Assembly: GCF_030463565.1 (NCBI RefSeq)
Contig: NC_134646.1
Span: 42,279,240 to 42,343,239 of the forward strand
Length of the DNA stretch: 64,000 bases
Origin: Pelecanus crispus
Taxonomy: Eukaryota; Chordata; Aves; Pelecaniformes; Pelecanidae
Reading direction: 5' to 3'
Shown: in pieces, positions 1 through 15,000 of the stretch
Numbering within the stretch: the first letter of the stretch is position 1
Layout: every line of letters starts with the position of its first letter
Notes under the pieces: generated by a model
What the model was told of the DNA's origin: nothing
Seen by the model: only the letters and a program-made list of their open reading frames with translations
Database searches by the model: none
Made by a program: the position numbers and the translations under genes

Positions 1-3000
1 AATCCAATCTCAGCAAGTCCAAGAACACAAACTCAGCAACACTAAAAACATGGAAGAAGAAATTCTAGCAGAGAAAAAGATCACTATAAAAAGAAAAAGA
101 AACAGAGAAAAAGATATGCTATCCCTCTTGATTAAAAAGCAATTGATGTATACATTCTGCATGCTCAGGAAAACTTGGTATAGACATCAGTATTCATTGC
201 CACTCATTCATAGCACAGTAAGCTCAGTGCTTGAACAACGTACAACATCCCTTCATTCTTTAGCACTCATCAAATTCTCTACCCCTTTTTTTTTCCCCTC
301 TGTTTTTGGCAAAAACCTGTCTATGGGTGGTTTAGTTATCTCTTTTCATCAAAGTGTCAATTTCTTTATCTTTTGCATTCATAACATCTTTTATCTTACC
401 ACACTTCTCTTCTTCCTCCCAAATATTTCCCACAGACTTGGTGAGTGGGAGAGGACATAAAAAGTGCAGTGGGAATACAAATGGCCTTTCTCAACTAGTT
501 TTCTTACATTATGTGTCTTTATCAATTTCCTTTTGTAGGGAAAGTTGTCCACAGCTCCTGTTGTGAGCAATTTGTATTCATGTGTTGTCTGCTTTTAAAG
601 TATTTCTTTTGTTCCGGTGGATATCTAAAAAGCAGTATTATTTCAAGGAGGTAGCTTTTGGTGTTTTGGTGACAGGTGACTCCACTACCTAAGTGTTGGT
701 ATATATTTGCTTAGCTGAATTGGCTGTAGATAACAGTTATACTGAATAGCCCCATCTTTCCTCAGAAGGTGGTTAAGACTGATGTAATCTGTGATAAAAC
801 TTTTCCAGTCTCTTACTGTTTCTCATCACAGAACCCTACTCTCTTTCTTTATAGCATTACTAACTAGGAGGGTGATGACCAGAAAGGTGCATGGATCCTA
901 ACAAGTCTTCCCCGAGAGCCCATGTAACATATCTGACAAGTTCATACAATGCCTCCTTATCTTTGCCACTGAAGGGAATTAGGACTGGTCAAAACTTTGC
1001 AAAGGAAGCCAGATCAGTACTTGCAGATTCAGACTGAAAGTACTCATACAGCAAAGCTGTTAAGCAAGTGCTTAAATTCATCTCTCTTCAGCAACCAGCC
1101 CTTGGATATATGCCTTAGCAGCCTTATTGAACAACGCTGGCCCACTGAAATGATGCCTGAGAGCAACCATAGCTCCACTCAAGCTGGACAGTTCCCTAGT
1201 GACAATGACAGTATTGCACTCCTATAATTGAAATTGTGGTGATTTCCAGCAGTCTTAGATTCTGATTGGTTAACTTTTTTGGTTGACATTGTTTTCCTGC
1301 ATTTAGAGTCTTTTTGAAGTGTCCTTGTCTTTCATCTGCTACTGTCCTTTTGTCTGAATTGGCTGCCTATGATGAGCATTAAAAAAAACAATGAAAAAAA
1401 ACCCAAACCAAATGAAACAAACAAAAAAACCCCAACACCCCACACCCCCCCAGAAAATGCAGTGGGTTGCAAAATACAGAAAACACATTTATATAAAAAA
1501 ATTGTAACACAATGGCAGTTACCAGAAACTGATGTCATGTAGGTTTCCTACAGTGACAAAAAAAAGTTCAGCACCTTAGTAATTCAACATTTGTTGAGAA
1601 GTCTTTAAAAATGTATAAATTTTACTTTTAGCCAAGTTCTGACTTCCCTTTGCTAAGGACAGAAGGTTGTTTTAAACTACCTCCAGTTCCAACTATTCAG
1701 TTCAAACAGGCATTGATTTCTGAACCTAATGATATTTTAAAGGTTTCTTTTAAGACATCAAGCCAAATTTTGAGTATGCTGAACTGCAACCTCTAATTTT
1801 AGCAGACAAGAATTTCAGGATAAAGACATTGTCTTCATACATATTCACAAAGTACCAAACATACGCCTTGCTTATGTGAATTTTTAACAACCTAATAAAG
1901 AGCAATCTAAGACAGAATCACAGTGTTCCATAAAAAAAGAAAACAAAGAAAATTAGCATGTAATCTTTTGCCTCAAGTGTCTTCAGTGACCTCAGTGATG
2001 AGAACGTAATAACTCATAGCCAAGCAGTAACAAAAAAATAGGAAAAAGTAGAATTCTGCACTTATTCTGGTGTGCATAGCCTTGAAATTGTAGAGTTTCA
2101 CAGATTAAGGTGACTATATTTTCTCATTACTAATACTCCTCCACAGCTCACATTGTTTTACATGGCTGGGGACATTTAAGTGACTGTCTGTGACAAGCCA
2201 GCCTTTATAACACCTTCTGTGGCCCTGCTGCTCACAGTGGTTCTGCTCACCTTACCTCCACTGAGATGGTCAGCTGTTATCAGTTGTCTCCAGCATAACT
2301 GGGTGCTATGACAAGCTAGCCTTACAGCTAAGTCCTACCGAAGTCCTTCCCCTTCCCAAAGGATCCTAATACAGTTCATCTACTGTTTCTGTCCTTTGTT
2401 TTTCAACATTCCCAACATCTTTTCATTTGTTTGCATAACACAGGCTGAAAAAATGAGCTTTCTGTGTTAAAGAACAGCACTGCTGGACTGTAACTCTTGT
2501 TATGTCCAGTTATTCCTGAACACATAAGCACAGTTTATTCTGAAATGCCAGTTCTACTTCTGTTCTGCCCTTCAGGGAAGTTCCAAAGCTTAGGCTTAAC
2601 CTAAGATGTTAAGAGGCCTCTGAACCACCATTTCAAGACACTAACACACTCAGTAAGACATTGCAGCATCATTCAACTCACAGCACACTGAAGCTCTTAG
2701 GTGGCCTAAAGCTGTGTGTTTCAACTTTTTTCATCTCCTTAAAATATTCCGATCATTATACTCATGTATAATGTGTTTCAGCCTGACATTAGAAATGCTT
2801 TTCTTTCATGTGTCACTGACAAGTATTTCTTTGACTCCTCAAGCATATATGAAAAAGTTAAAAACTACTTGATTTGAGAAATTCAGATTTTATATCCATT
2901 CCTATGATGGCAAGCTTCCATCCAACTTTTGTATCGACCAATGGACTCATGTGTGTCTCATAAATCTGTGTTCTCCAACACATATCAGTTGTACAGAATA

Positions 3001-6000
3001 GTAATAAAAGCATCCAGAACATTTCAGGCACCTCTCCAGTCACATAAAATACAGAAAAGACAGATTGCAGAACTATATGTATTCTAGTCCAGGTAACTTA
3101 AAGTCCAGCCAATGGTAAAGACAGTCCATTCTCACAATTATTTTTTCCTTATCTGCCAGACACCATCAAACAAGATGCTTAGACTGAAAAAGAAAATCTA
3201 AAATTTAAAATATCCAATCAATCACATATAGAACAGTTCCTGACACAGCCACAAATTCGTACCCTACTTGAAAAATAGTTTTGGAGAAAGCATTTCACAT
3301 ATTGGTGTGGACGATGACTACAGGGCTGCTTTACATAGTAGTTTCTCCCCATAATTTTGCATATCTCAAATACTTAGAAACCACTTTGCAAGAGCTGTTT
3401 AGAAAGCTGTTCAGCAGATGCTGCTAAAATTTACCAATGCCTAAATTCTACTGCTATGTTTTATTTTGATTGACAATGTAACTTTCTATCAAAATAGCTC
3501 CACTACAGAATAAAGAAACAGCAATGTCAATAGAAAATACTTCTCTACTGATAAAACTGCAGCCATGTTAGAAGGCTAGCAACGTTCTTTAGCATGATGT
3601 TCTCGAGTAGACAGGTCTAAGTGACAGCAGCTGAGAAAAGGTTAAAGGATAGAATATGATAAAGCATGCTTGCCCTGTGCTGTGGAGCACCATGCAGAAG
3701 TATCCAACCCAGGCCTCATCAAGCAAACTCTTGAACTACAAGGAGCGAGGTCACATTAGCATGGTTGAGTGGCAAGGTTTATTAGCTTGAAAGCAGAGCC
3801 CATATAAATGAAGCTATACTGCTTTCAGGATACCAGCCACAGAGTGCTGCCCTATGTTACGCAGAGGAAAAAGCAGAGCTGGCACTAGCTGTAACAGTAC
3901 TGTTTAGGGAGTTGTTTAGAAAGAGCAAGCAAAAAACACAACTCGAGGAAAATGAAGGAAGCAGCAGAGAGCGCCTTGTGGAAAAACATTAAAATGAGAG
4001 ACATGAATTTGAGATAGTGAGGGCAGATTAGGAAGAGACGTTATCTATTCAAGAGAGGATTCAATGGTCTGGAAGCCAGGGAAGCTTGAACTCCTTTACC
4101 TCTTTTCCTGAGGGCACTTCTAGCTGGGTAGCTCAAGGCGCAAGTAGCTCCTGATGAACAACGTGAAGGACTGACTTGGGCAGCCAGTCATGTATGCCTT
4201 GGCTGCATCCAGCCACACTAGTCCTTATGGCTGCCTCTGTGTGATCTCATTTACTTATAGATGAGCAGCACATCTAATGAGAAGAATTAGGAGCCATATT
4301 TCAATACTCAGTAGTAAAAGCCTAAGCTTAACAGGTACTAGGCTTCTAATACATTCAGGAATTTTGACCTTGCCGTAAGCTCTTATTCTGAATGAGGTTT
4401 TATCACAGTATAAAAATCTCTTCATCTGTCTTTACTAGGGCTTACACAATTGGTACACCAGAGCAAATATGCTCCTGATGGTCACTGAATGTACTCAGGC
4501 ACTGTATTTTTTTAAATGTACACAAAACTAATGATAATCACTTTCCATCTTTTTGCTTCTGTTTGTTTTAGACAATGCCAAACAAACTGAGCTTTGGGAG
4601 TTGTAACTCATGCTGTTTAAAACAAACTGCCATTGGCAAAACATAAATACCTAGTTTTGCTCCTTTTTTTCATCCAAAACAGGTTGAGGAGGTAGAAAAT
4701 CAACAGAATAGACAGACTGCTGGTCATTGCCTTTTAGACTTACTAATATTATTTCACCATCTGTCTCTTCCCTCTACTGTTTCTTGCACTTACATTATAA
4801 AAAGATTAGGATTTAGGAAAGGATGATACCCTTTATTAGGCTGATAGATGTAAGTAGGAGAAGCAGGCTTTAGGACAGGTTTGAGAGAGAAGCCACAGGT
4901 TGAGAACAATTTCCTTTAAGCTTGTATTAATGATGTTAATGAATTAGACAATCTGAGGCAATTGAAAAGTTGGAACAGGTATAGCAAAAGAGGATATTAG
5001 TAAGCAGAGAGAATTTAAGTTTGTTAGTTCTTGTGGGACAGAGACTAAAATGCAAAACTGTTAAGTGATGGTAAAACATACGGGGAAATCACCTTCTACT
5101 ATAAAAGCAATACCTCTACTGCATTCCTAATATCAAACATTTTGGCTTCCATCTCAGACCTAAAGTAGGGCTTACGTGCCTGAAAACTCATCTGTTTTTC
5201 CTCAGAGACTGGGCTGATCTAAAGAGAGGTCCTTTTCCCTATGAGCCTTGCCTTATACCAACCATAGCTACAATAGTGCTATGATTTTACAGCTGGGCTT
5301 TGGTGGGCTTCAGCTTTGGTTTTGTACAGTACAGTGTCAGTGACCCACACCCGGGATGCCTGGGCGCTGTGGTGCCAATACAACTAATACTGACCAATCA
5401 CTTTTCTCCTGCTTTTTATTGATCTTCCAGATTGAGGATGAACTTCTGATGAACGTGGGACTAGATGGACCAATGCTATGGTAGGAGGTTCGGTTCTGCC
5501 AAAATTTCTTACATCTTCTAAAAAAGAAAATTTCTGACCAGCAACTGTAACAAAATCAAAGCCTAATCAAATGCAAAATACATGAAATTGTATAAATTAG
5601 TACCCAATCAGCATTAAGTTGTTATGAGAAAACACTAAATCATCCATTATTGTTATAAAAGGAGCAGTGCCAATGTACAGCAGAATCTAAATAAATTAAG
5701 CCAGCAGAACTCCTGTGTATAAACAAGGATCACAGCAAATTAACACATTCTCCAGTTGTGTGTGAACAATTAAAACAAATTGAAGCAATACTGTAGCAAA
5801 CTTATTTTTAAAAATAAGTGACAAAAAGAAATCAAGGGTCCCTTTCTCAATAAATCTTCATGAAAATTCACATTTAACTAAATAAAAGCCTTTCTGCTTT
5901 TACGTGTTTGTTAGAAGACCCAGTTTAAGGTTTTTATTTCTTCCTAATTTCCCATTTACACAAGAATATCAAATATTCACTTATGTGTACTGTTTTGGGG

Positions 6001-9000
6001 GTAGCTCACCTCTGGTAGGTTACGGATGATTCAGTAAAGAATCTTGGAAAGGTCTTTTACTATGTATGTTAATGGGTAGATGGTTAGAGGGCAATTTAAC
6101 ATACTAGTGTTAAACCTGTTCTAACAAAAAAATAAGTTTACATGTTTTGAATTAAAACAGTCTGATTAACTGGGCTACTTTCATCAGTATGCAAGGCTAG
6201 GATACCTCACTTTTGTCAGACAAAGGTAATTTTCTGGACAAAGTAGTGACTGTATAATGCTAAAACAAGTGGACATTCTGGTTCTTTTAGTTCTTCCCCA
6301 AAATAGAGAAAAACGTATTTTGATTTGAATAGCCTTTTTCTCCATACAGGATGATCGTTAAATTGATCTAAATAAAATAAAACCCCAAAGACTATAGCTA
6401 GTTTTGGGACAAATAGTTCCAAAGTATTAGGGATTGACACTACGCTTTACACAAACCTAAAAATATACAAAAAAATGCAAATAAAAGTCGCTTAAATGTT
6501 TTTTAGAAGGGATATAATTGTCTGATACATATTGTATTGATAATTGTCTATAACTATTATAACAGATATAAACACAGCCAAGACCTTTCCAAGTTTACTC
6601 TGTTAAACACAATAGGCCTTTCTTTATAAGTGACCCTACCAAGCTTTTCCTCCCTGTTTGTTTTCTCTGAAACACCATCTTATTTTTAATACAGGACAAT
6701 ATAGGTGTCATCTTGCACTGACTTTGAAAATGAAGATGTTTGCTATACATGTGATTAATCCATTAACTCTAAACTATGCTATTTTACCAAAGGGTGGTCA
6801 AGAGATTAGAGGGAGAGAATATTACTCTCTCTCAGCATTAACAAATCCATTCTGAAAGGGACACTCTTCATCTCAGTTGTAAGACACATAGTCCCATAAA
6901 ACCGAGATTTATAAGGCTGTATAAATTATGCGTACATGTCAATGAGACAAAAGCAATCTCTGTCAGCACTGGGGTGTGCTTTCCATTGCTTAACAAAAAA
7001 GAAAAGAGCATGCAATTTTCAAAAGGTCTTCTTTCATCACCTGGAAACTGAATATCTACAGGATAAACTGAAAGCAGAAGCAAAGTTATTATGCTAACTG
7101 AATATATCCATTGGGTTTACGGTTAGACAAGGAGAACACTGGGTTGGGGGGAGAAATCAAGAAGAGAATTAGCAGCTTTGCTGTGGGAATTTGAAATCTG
7201 TAACAAGCTGGATCTTAGAGGCCAAGTTAATGGGTGAACAACTACGTCATCTTACAGAAGTAAGATTCTTTTTAATTTACAAGTGTAAAATAAGCTATGC
7301 ATTTATTGTTGAAAATCACAATTCTCCAAATGTTTCTACACCTTCCTTCAAGTAAAGGGACAGTCTTACCACAAGTCAATGAATATATGGTCTACCTCAC
7401 ATTTGATTCATTTTCTGCTTCTGCTGGCCTTTCTGTATGGATGAGGGAGCGACAAACAACTAAAAAATAGGAAAATATAACTAATAAAAAGCCCCAACCA
7501 AATTATTACAAGGATTTAGCTTTGTCTCAAGCCTTCAAAGCTGCACTACACTATGGTTGGTACTCAGTATGGGATTATATCTGCATATTGAACCTGGGAG
7601 AAATTAGTTATAAAAAAGGTTGCTGGGATTTTTCTTTTAAATTATTTTGTTGGTAAAAAGTATTTTTAAGTCAAGAGAGATTTTCTTCAGGGTTGTTTGG
7701 TTTGTTTGGGTTTTTTTTACCATTCTGGATCTTCATCAAGAAATAAAACCTGAATTTTAACAAAATTTGTTAAAAAAAAGGACCATACACTGAAGACAAG
7801 TCTCTTTTCCTTCAAAATACCCAAGCAAAAATATCCCACCCCAAAACACATTCCTAAAGTCATTCCAGTTCAAGACATTTAATTTTAGGTAACTAGGTTT
7901 TGTATACCTAATAATATCATTGGTGTTACCATAAAGCTGATAGTATTGCTAAACACAGTTCTGAAACCACTGAAGGGAAGGTCTCTTCTGAGTAGCAATT
8001 ACATTTTCTCTAAGTGGAATCCTGAACAAATTGAAAACCAGGCCACTCTTTTATCAGCCTCAGTGAGTCGAGATTAATATTTTCTGTCTTCACACAAATA
8101 AAATATCGAATGGTGTGTATGAGTGCTAAACACAGGCTGGCTCCACCTGCTTCTTTCAGAATGAATTACTCTGTGAGATACTAGAAGTGGGAGAAACTTT
8201 GGGGAGCCAAACGCAAAGAATGGTTGGTTGATAAGACTACCTTTCAGGGGCAGTAAAGCAAAGACAGGATTTCCTGTTTGATAACAGAAGAGATAATGGA
8301 ACTCTGAATAAACTGATAGTATTTCAACAAAAAATTCAAGAAAGTACTTTTCCTTCTCTGTGTTTTATACCAGTATTTCTTAGTGGTCTCTACCACTCAC
8401 TAGGAGAGGGGCCTCATACAAATGTCCAAATAACTCACATTTTCATTTATCTTAGGTTTGCTCAATATTAAGGATTAGTCATCAATTTTCCAGTGCAAAG
8501 TGCAAAGACTTTGAGATCTCCTCTATTTACAATGAAATACTTCAGAAAAAAAATTTCCCTATAAATTACCTCATTAAAGAATGTACTTTTCTTTTACACA
8601 TTTCTACTCACCACGCCATGCCAGTTCGTGGCCACTGCAATGCAGTCAATCCATCAATCCAAATTATATCAAAACTACCAGAGATGATGTGGGGTGAATA
8701 TAAACTACTCCACCTGAAATACTGGGCTGAGGTGGGTGAATGGCTGGCTTTCAATTAAGCCTGACATCATAAGAAACATGCCTATTAGCCTAAAATCATT
8801 ACCTTCATGGTTCTGCATGCATCATGTCAGCAATAATGATAATTTCTAGGCAAGGATAAAACAAGAGTACATTAAATGTATTTATGATCCCATGAGCTGC
8901 AATCAAATAGAAAACAACACTTTTCATAGAGAAAATCAGTTGCTGCTTGCACACATTAATGAGCAGCAACTTAAGATGCTGGACAAAGATGTTCTCAAGT

Positions 9001-12000
9001 CTGTCACCTTTTTGTACTGAAACTTTCCCAACAATACTTATTTACTCCATGACACTTTGGTCTAGAAAAGTATTCATTCCTGTACATAATTTTAAGCAGA
9101 CAAGCAGCCATAGTGAAGCTGACGGATTTACTTATTGGCTTAAAGATACCCATACACTCGAACGCACTGCTGGATCAGAGCCTACAAGCTGCGAAGGATG
9201 CTTACTAGCTACAAAATTCATTGACATACAGAGGAATTGTAAGCTCTCAGGACCTCTCCATTTGTTATGGCCTCATTTGGAGCTTCTGATCAGTTGCCAA
9301 ACATTTACTTAGCTGTTAGCACACTATTAGTTAATGTGTAACAACTGCAAGAAACCCTGAAAATAATGTATTTCAACCAACTAGCTGTAAGTCACTGAGT
9401 TTTATTTAAAATGTCTATAAAAATTCTATATAAAAAGTGTAGTCACAGTTCTACAAATACAACACTATAAGTCATCTAAGCTTAATTTAGAGTGCAATAA
9501 ACCTCAACTTTCTATTTGGATTCTTCTCAGGTCTTCTTGGAAAAAACAATGAGAAAAAAAAATATTTTTGCAGTATAAACATTACTTTAACAATTCCATT
9601 ATTACTGATACATGCTGAGAAAATTATACAGTATTCTCTTTATCAATAAAACTGTGAGCTGAGTTTGTTGCTGTTGAGATTATAAAGACATAATTAAATA
9701 AAAGGTACCCGAAAATATGCATTAATCCTTTGAAAAATCAGACAAGGAATAGCAAGTTTGTTGGTGCCTTCCAAAGATGACTGCAGTCAATTTCTGTTTG
9801 AATTCTGAAAGAGTTTTCATATGCCTAGTATTGTAAGTATTTAAAGTCCTGAAACTGTGCTGTTGGTATAGAAAAACATATGAATTATCATACAAGAATA
9901 GATCATGGTCTATTTATACTGCTACATGCCAGAGAGACAGTAGATGAAAAGAATAAAAGCTGTAGCTGGTGGCCTACAAGTAGACGGAGCTTTTATCAAT
10001 ACATTATTATATATACCCCCCATATAATTTATTTAACACTCTAAGTACACAGCATTTAATGTTGCTTAATCAGGATGAAATTAGTACCAATTCAATGATG
10101 GTCTTAAATCAGCTAGCTCAGGAAGGCTACCCCTGTCACCATGGCAGCATGGCCCTAAGAACCCATGGTAAACACATCAGAGGACATGAGCAAACACTCA
10201 GGAGCATGGCTATTTCACTGTTACACCGCTATGGTTACCTGAACTAGCACATCTAAACCTAGTATGGGCAAATCACTGCAGCAATAACACAGTCTTGTGA
10301 AGAACACCTCTGATGTTCATTCTATAAATTCATTCTTCATTGGGATTTCCAGTTAAAATACCATCCACAAGTTGCCCAAGCTACAGTCCACAGGACATTT
10401 TCTGTCTGCCAGAACAAGCTGTGGAGCTTGTAACCTGTTCTTAACTGCTCCCAAACTTCAGGCCACAGGACCATTTCCACACCTTTTGAAAACTATACAT
10501 CCACAAGATGACAGATGGGAAGCCAAAGGGCTCCTCAGGAAAGACAGCAGAAGCAAGATGCTACTGGCACAAAAACAATTCACCCAGCTAGTGTTCTCCA
10601 TCCTGACCATTCCTGAGAGTAAAGACAACTATGAAATGGCTGCAAGCAATGCCTGGACAGCAGTGGCCCACATCTCTGGCCATCTTCTCTCAAAGCAGTT
10701 TGGAAGCCAAGAGGCACTTGCCTATTTCATGGGTAGTGCAGAGCATGCAAAGAAAGCCCAGCACCTCCAAGACTCCATCCATGAAGACGTGGACTGGCAG
10801 ATCTGAACCTCTGCAGTAGTCCCAAACACGTGATAGTGGAGTGCTGAGACCAAACCAGGCTTTTAAATGCTGGACATCACCAAAATCTACTCTAGATAAA
10901 GAGTAAGTCTGTGAGTGGAATCTGTATCGAGAACATGAGACAGACGTGTAAACAGTTTGGGTTTCTGTCTTTCATTGTAAAAGCTATAAAAGGGAAACAA
11001 AAATACTGCAAATAATTGCAGTCATACTGAATCCAAGCCCAAAGCTCTTGAAAACATAGCTTTGCAGAGATGATGGTGTGTGATTTCATATTCAGTGGAC
11101 CTTTGCTATGGTGCCCTTGTAGCAGTGGGACAACAAAAGGGGGACAAGGGGGAGAGAGAAAGGGTTACTGAGCCCCTGGGAGACACCTGGAGACTCACAC
11201 AGCACAGAAACAGCAGAACTACTGATAGCTGCCTCTGCCACTTCACTGCCCACTCAACCTCCTTGACAGAAACAAGCCTGGACTCCTGCATCCCATTAAT
11301 TCCTGTCTGTTGTCACAACAGCTCCCTGGAGGCTTTTAAAGACAGTTTAACCTAAACCTAAGTAATGCAAGGGCTAAAGCATCCCCAGGCAGCTCTGGCA
11401 GCCAGGACACTGCACAGCTACCTCACACCTACTGTACTCAGAAGGGCTACGGACTGGCCAGAAGCTTTCTGATTTCTGTATTTCATTTGCTCACTGTGGA
11501 AATGAAAAAGTGTGTTTTACTGCCTATCAGCGCCACAATATATACCTGAGCTGTCACATTCATGCTGGGATTTTTCCATCCTGCATGTATCGTGCTGGAA
11601 AACTATTACGCCAATTTATTATTTTAACTATACAGGTACAAATCACTTTGTCTCCAAATATATCCTGTAAGCCCACTGCTAGCTATCCACTACTCACACT
11701 ACTTAGTGGCTCCACAAAAAAAAAAAAAAAAAGTAGCTTTAGCATGCATACATATGCACGATAGCATGCAAATGTGAAGGCCAGTTTTCAAAAGCACACC
11801 AAAAGTCAACCCTCAGTGGGCTGTACTTCTACAATTACTTTCAATCTCAACCTCTTTTCAACATAGAGCTCTTCTTGAAAATGTTTAAAGAATACATAGC
11901 TGTTTTCATGAGCATTAGAAACAGCATTTCAATCAAGCTTATTTTTTGTGAGAAAATGTGTAAAATCACGAGCTTATTGTCTTACACAATCCATCACAAC

Positions 12001-15000
12001 TCAGCAACACAACTTGAATTTAAGCTGTGCAGTATCAGCTCACCAAGCTAAAATAAAGATTCTTTAAACTTACATAGTTAAAAAATTTGACAAAATCACT
12101 CATTAGTCCTTGACCCTGTATACGTATTTATACATATTAGCATCTTCACCTCTGTATCAATAATAACAATCGGGAATAAGTTGAAAGGAGCAAGGACTTC
12201 ATCTCCTTTTGCAAAATAGACTTTATAAAATTGCACCCATCAAAAGGTAAATTCCTCAGGGGCTCTGGTACCAGAGATTTTTATGACCATTTTGTAGAAA
12301 TTTGCAAGCTAAAAATACTTACTAGCCTCAAAAGCAAATAAAAACACTGCCAAATTCAAATGAGTTTCTGAAGCTGTGATGCAACACACCTCATGAACTG
12401 CACTTCCTGACATTAGGTTAAGTTATGCACGTAACCTAATGTAACCTCTCTTCCATGAAGCATGTATTTTGTCTGAGGGTTGGTGGTTTTGGCTGCCGTT
12501 TTGTTTCCTGGATTCATCTATTTTTGAGTGAGTACAGTATCCATTACAAAACTTTGATGAGCATGGAGTCTCAAGATCTTCTTTGAGGGCTTAACACAAA
12601 GATCCCTAACACCAAGATCAACTCAATTTATTTTGAGCTTTGCTTTGTGCCTTTTATTCACATTACAGATTATTTTTATTTAATACATACATACACTGCA
12701 GAAGCAAAACCAGTGCAATTCATCATCACCTTTCAAAACTAGCAAAATAAACCCCCAAAACATTGCTGAACTGCCGCATAGCTGCTTGAGGTTCTACCGG
12801 ATATTCTTTCACTGTATCCTGTACCTAATGGCAGGTATTACAAAAATTTCCACTATATCATCCCTGCTAATTCAGTCTTTGGTCTTTGCATTGATAGAGA
12901 TAATTCTCTTCCATTAAAAAAAAAAAAAAAAAAAATGACTGGACCGTATTTGGTGTAGCTATAGGTGTTGTACAGCCAATAATCACTTTACGGGATTAGA
13001 AGGTGGTGAGAGGTTACAGTGCTCTGTCTTGTAGCAGGCTTTTTTCCTCAAAATTTCCTACCTTTCCTATCAGTGCAGCTTCAACAGTGGGAGAAACAGT
13101 AGGATCATTAGTGTACAAAATCCATGGCAAGAACTGATGAGAGCAGTTGTCTAGCAAGTGCAGCAGTTAAAGCACTGACAGCTTCTTCAGAGCAGTGGGG
13201 TGGACTTTGTTACCACTGCACAGTAACTTAATTATCCATGGTATGTAATTAAAAAGATATGGTGGTACAGATAGGTCTCAAGTCTACAACATAAACCTTG
13301 TCCTTTGGAAAATCTGTTATTAGTTAGAAGCATACAACATCTAGAACAGCCAATAGAATACTCAGGCTAGTTATCATGTAGGTGCTGTTACCCTAACTAA
13401 GAGCAGGCATGGCAAAACATTTCAATAAACAAAACGACACAATATGCAACTGGAAAACATTGGTCTTTCCCACACAGCAGTCCAGGGACAAACAATGTAG
13501 GAATTCATGACAAATTCAACATTTTCCTAAATAAAAGCTTGAGTTTCTTGCCTTTGTTCTTTTCCATGTGTTGATATCTTCTATTTGAATGTAAGCTTGC
13601 AGTTCCTGCTTTTCAGCTTGCCTGAAGATTGGAAAAGTGAAAAATCATACATACCTTCTCTGCTTTTGCACTTCTCACCAGCTGTGTGGGCAACAGCAAG
13701 GCTGACCTTCCTGACCATAGCAGATAAAGAAATAATTCAGATAGGAATACCACAGCCTAGCCGTTGATGAAGAGCAAAGCCACAATCTTTCTGCCAGGAG
13801 GCAAAGTTCAAAGGACTGTACTGGAAAGGTCCAAGCCCTCATCGGAAAACGCATATATAAAGTGCATGTTTCACCTTGTTGCAAGTTGGTGACCGGGCTT
13901 GCAGACAGTTAATATTAATGGTGACAACTATTTGGAATGCTAAAACATTACACTAGACACCCCCCCACCCTCCCCACCCATTATGGGAACTTGAGCTGTT
14001 TCTTCCTATGAAGCTGCTTCATGTGACACCATATCCTTAATGATAAACTGCAAGCAACGTAGGGGGGGAAAGAAAAATCTACTGAAACTGCAAACCAAAT
14101 TTACTACCCTAAGTCAGAAGTATAAATATGCAAAGAGCTGGAGGGTCATTTGAAATTCTCTCTCAAGTAATTACTCTTCCAACCTCTACAGAAATTTGCC
14201 AAGCACATCCTAGCACTTCCTGCATTAAAATTTTGCTGTGGCTAGTGGCTGCCCAGATCCAAAACAGAAGATCAATTATGTAGAAAATGATCTCCAGGAA
14301 ATTAAATTGTTCTAGCTGAAAAACTTACTGAAATGTGTACAACTAAATGGATGGATGTTGATAAAAACGGTAATTTTCCAACTGTACGTGAAGCTCTAAA
14401 ACTTACACTTTAGGACAAAACTACATCTGTGTTTCTTTACTGAACTTTTCCTAGGAAATATAAACAGTAGCACGTATGTTAAATACTGCAGTAAGCATCT
14501 CTCCTTCCTAAATGTGTATGTTAGAAGCTGTAGCAGAAGGGTAACCTTGTTCGCCTTACTTACATGATCACTTACGAGAGTTCTCATTATAACCTGAAAA
14601 ATACACTTTTAAAGACTTTCACTGCTGAAACCTAGGGCACAAATGGTCTAGATACGTAAGGCGGTTACATATTTGAAAGTTAACTGGCAAATAAAAATTA
14701 ATTATAGAACCTTGTGTTTTGCAAGCCTTGGCTTTTTTTCTTGAACTTCATTAATTCAAGACAACATAAATGTCTGTTCAAATTTAAAAAGCTCTGAAAT
14801 TATGACCGGTGCCAGAGAAGAATCTAACCCTGAATGGGTTCCCTGAAAAAGAACATGTGGTCGCTTTGGAGGGGGATCACAGACACTGCTGCTCCAGAGT
14901 TCGCCTCTTTGTTTTCCTATTAAAAAAAAAATACATATATACACACACACACATATTTCCTAGATGAATCTTAGAATCAAATTTACTTGCTAAGGCTGGA

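Noticed and set aside
8947-9312. 121-codon open frame in the left intergenic region.
   Set aside because: No motif, no promoter or splice context, and unremarkable composition; within chance expectation.
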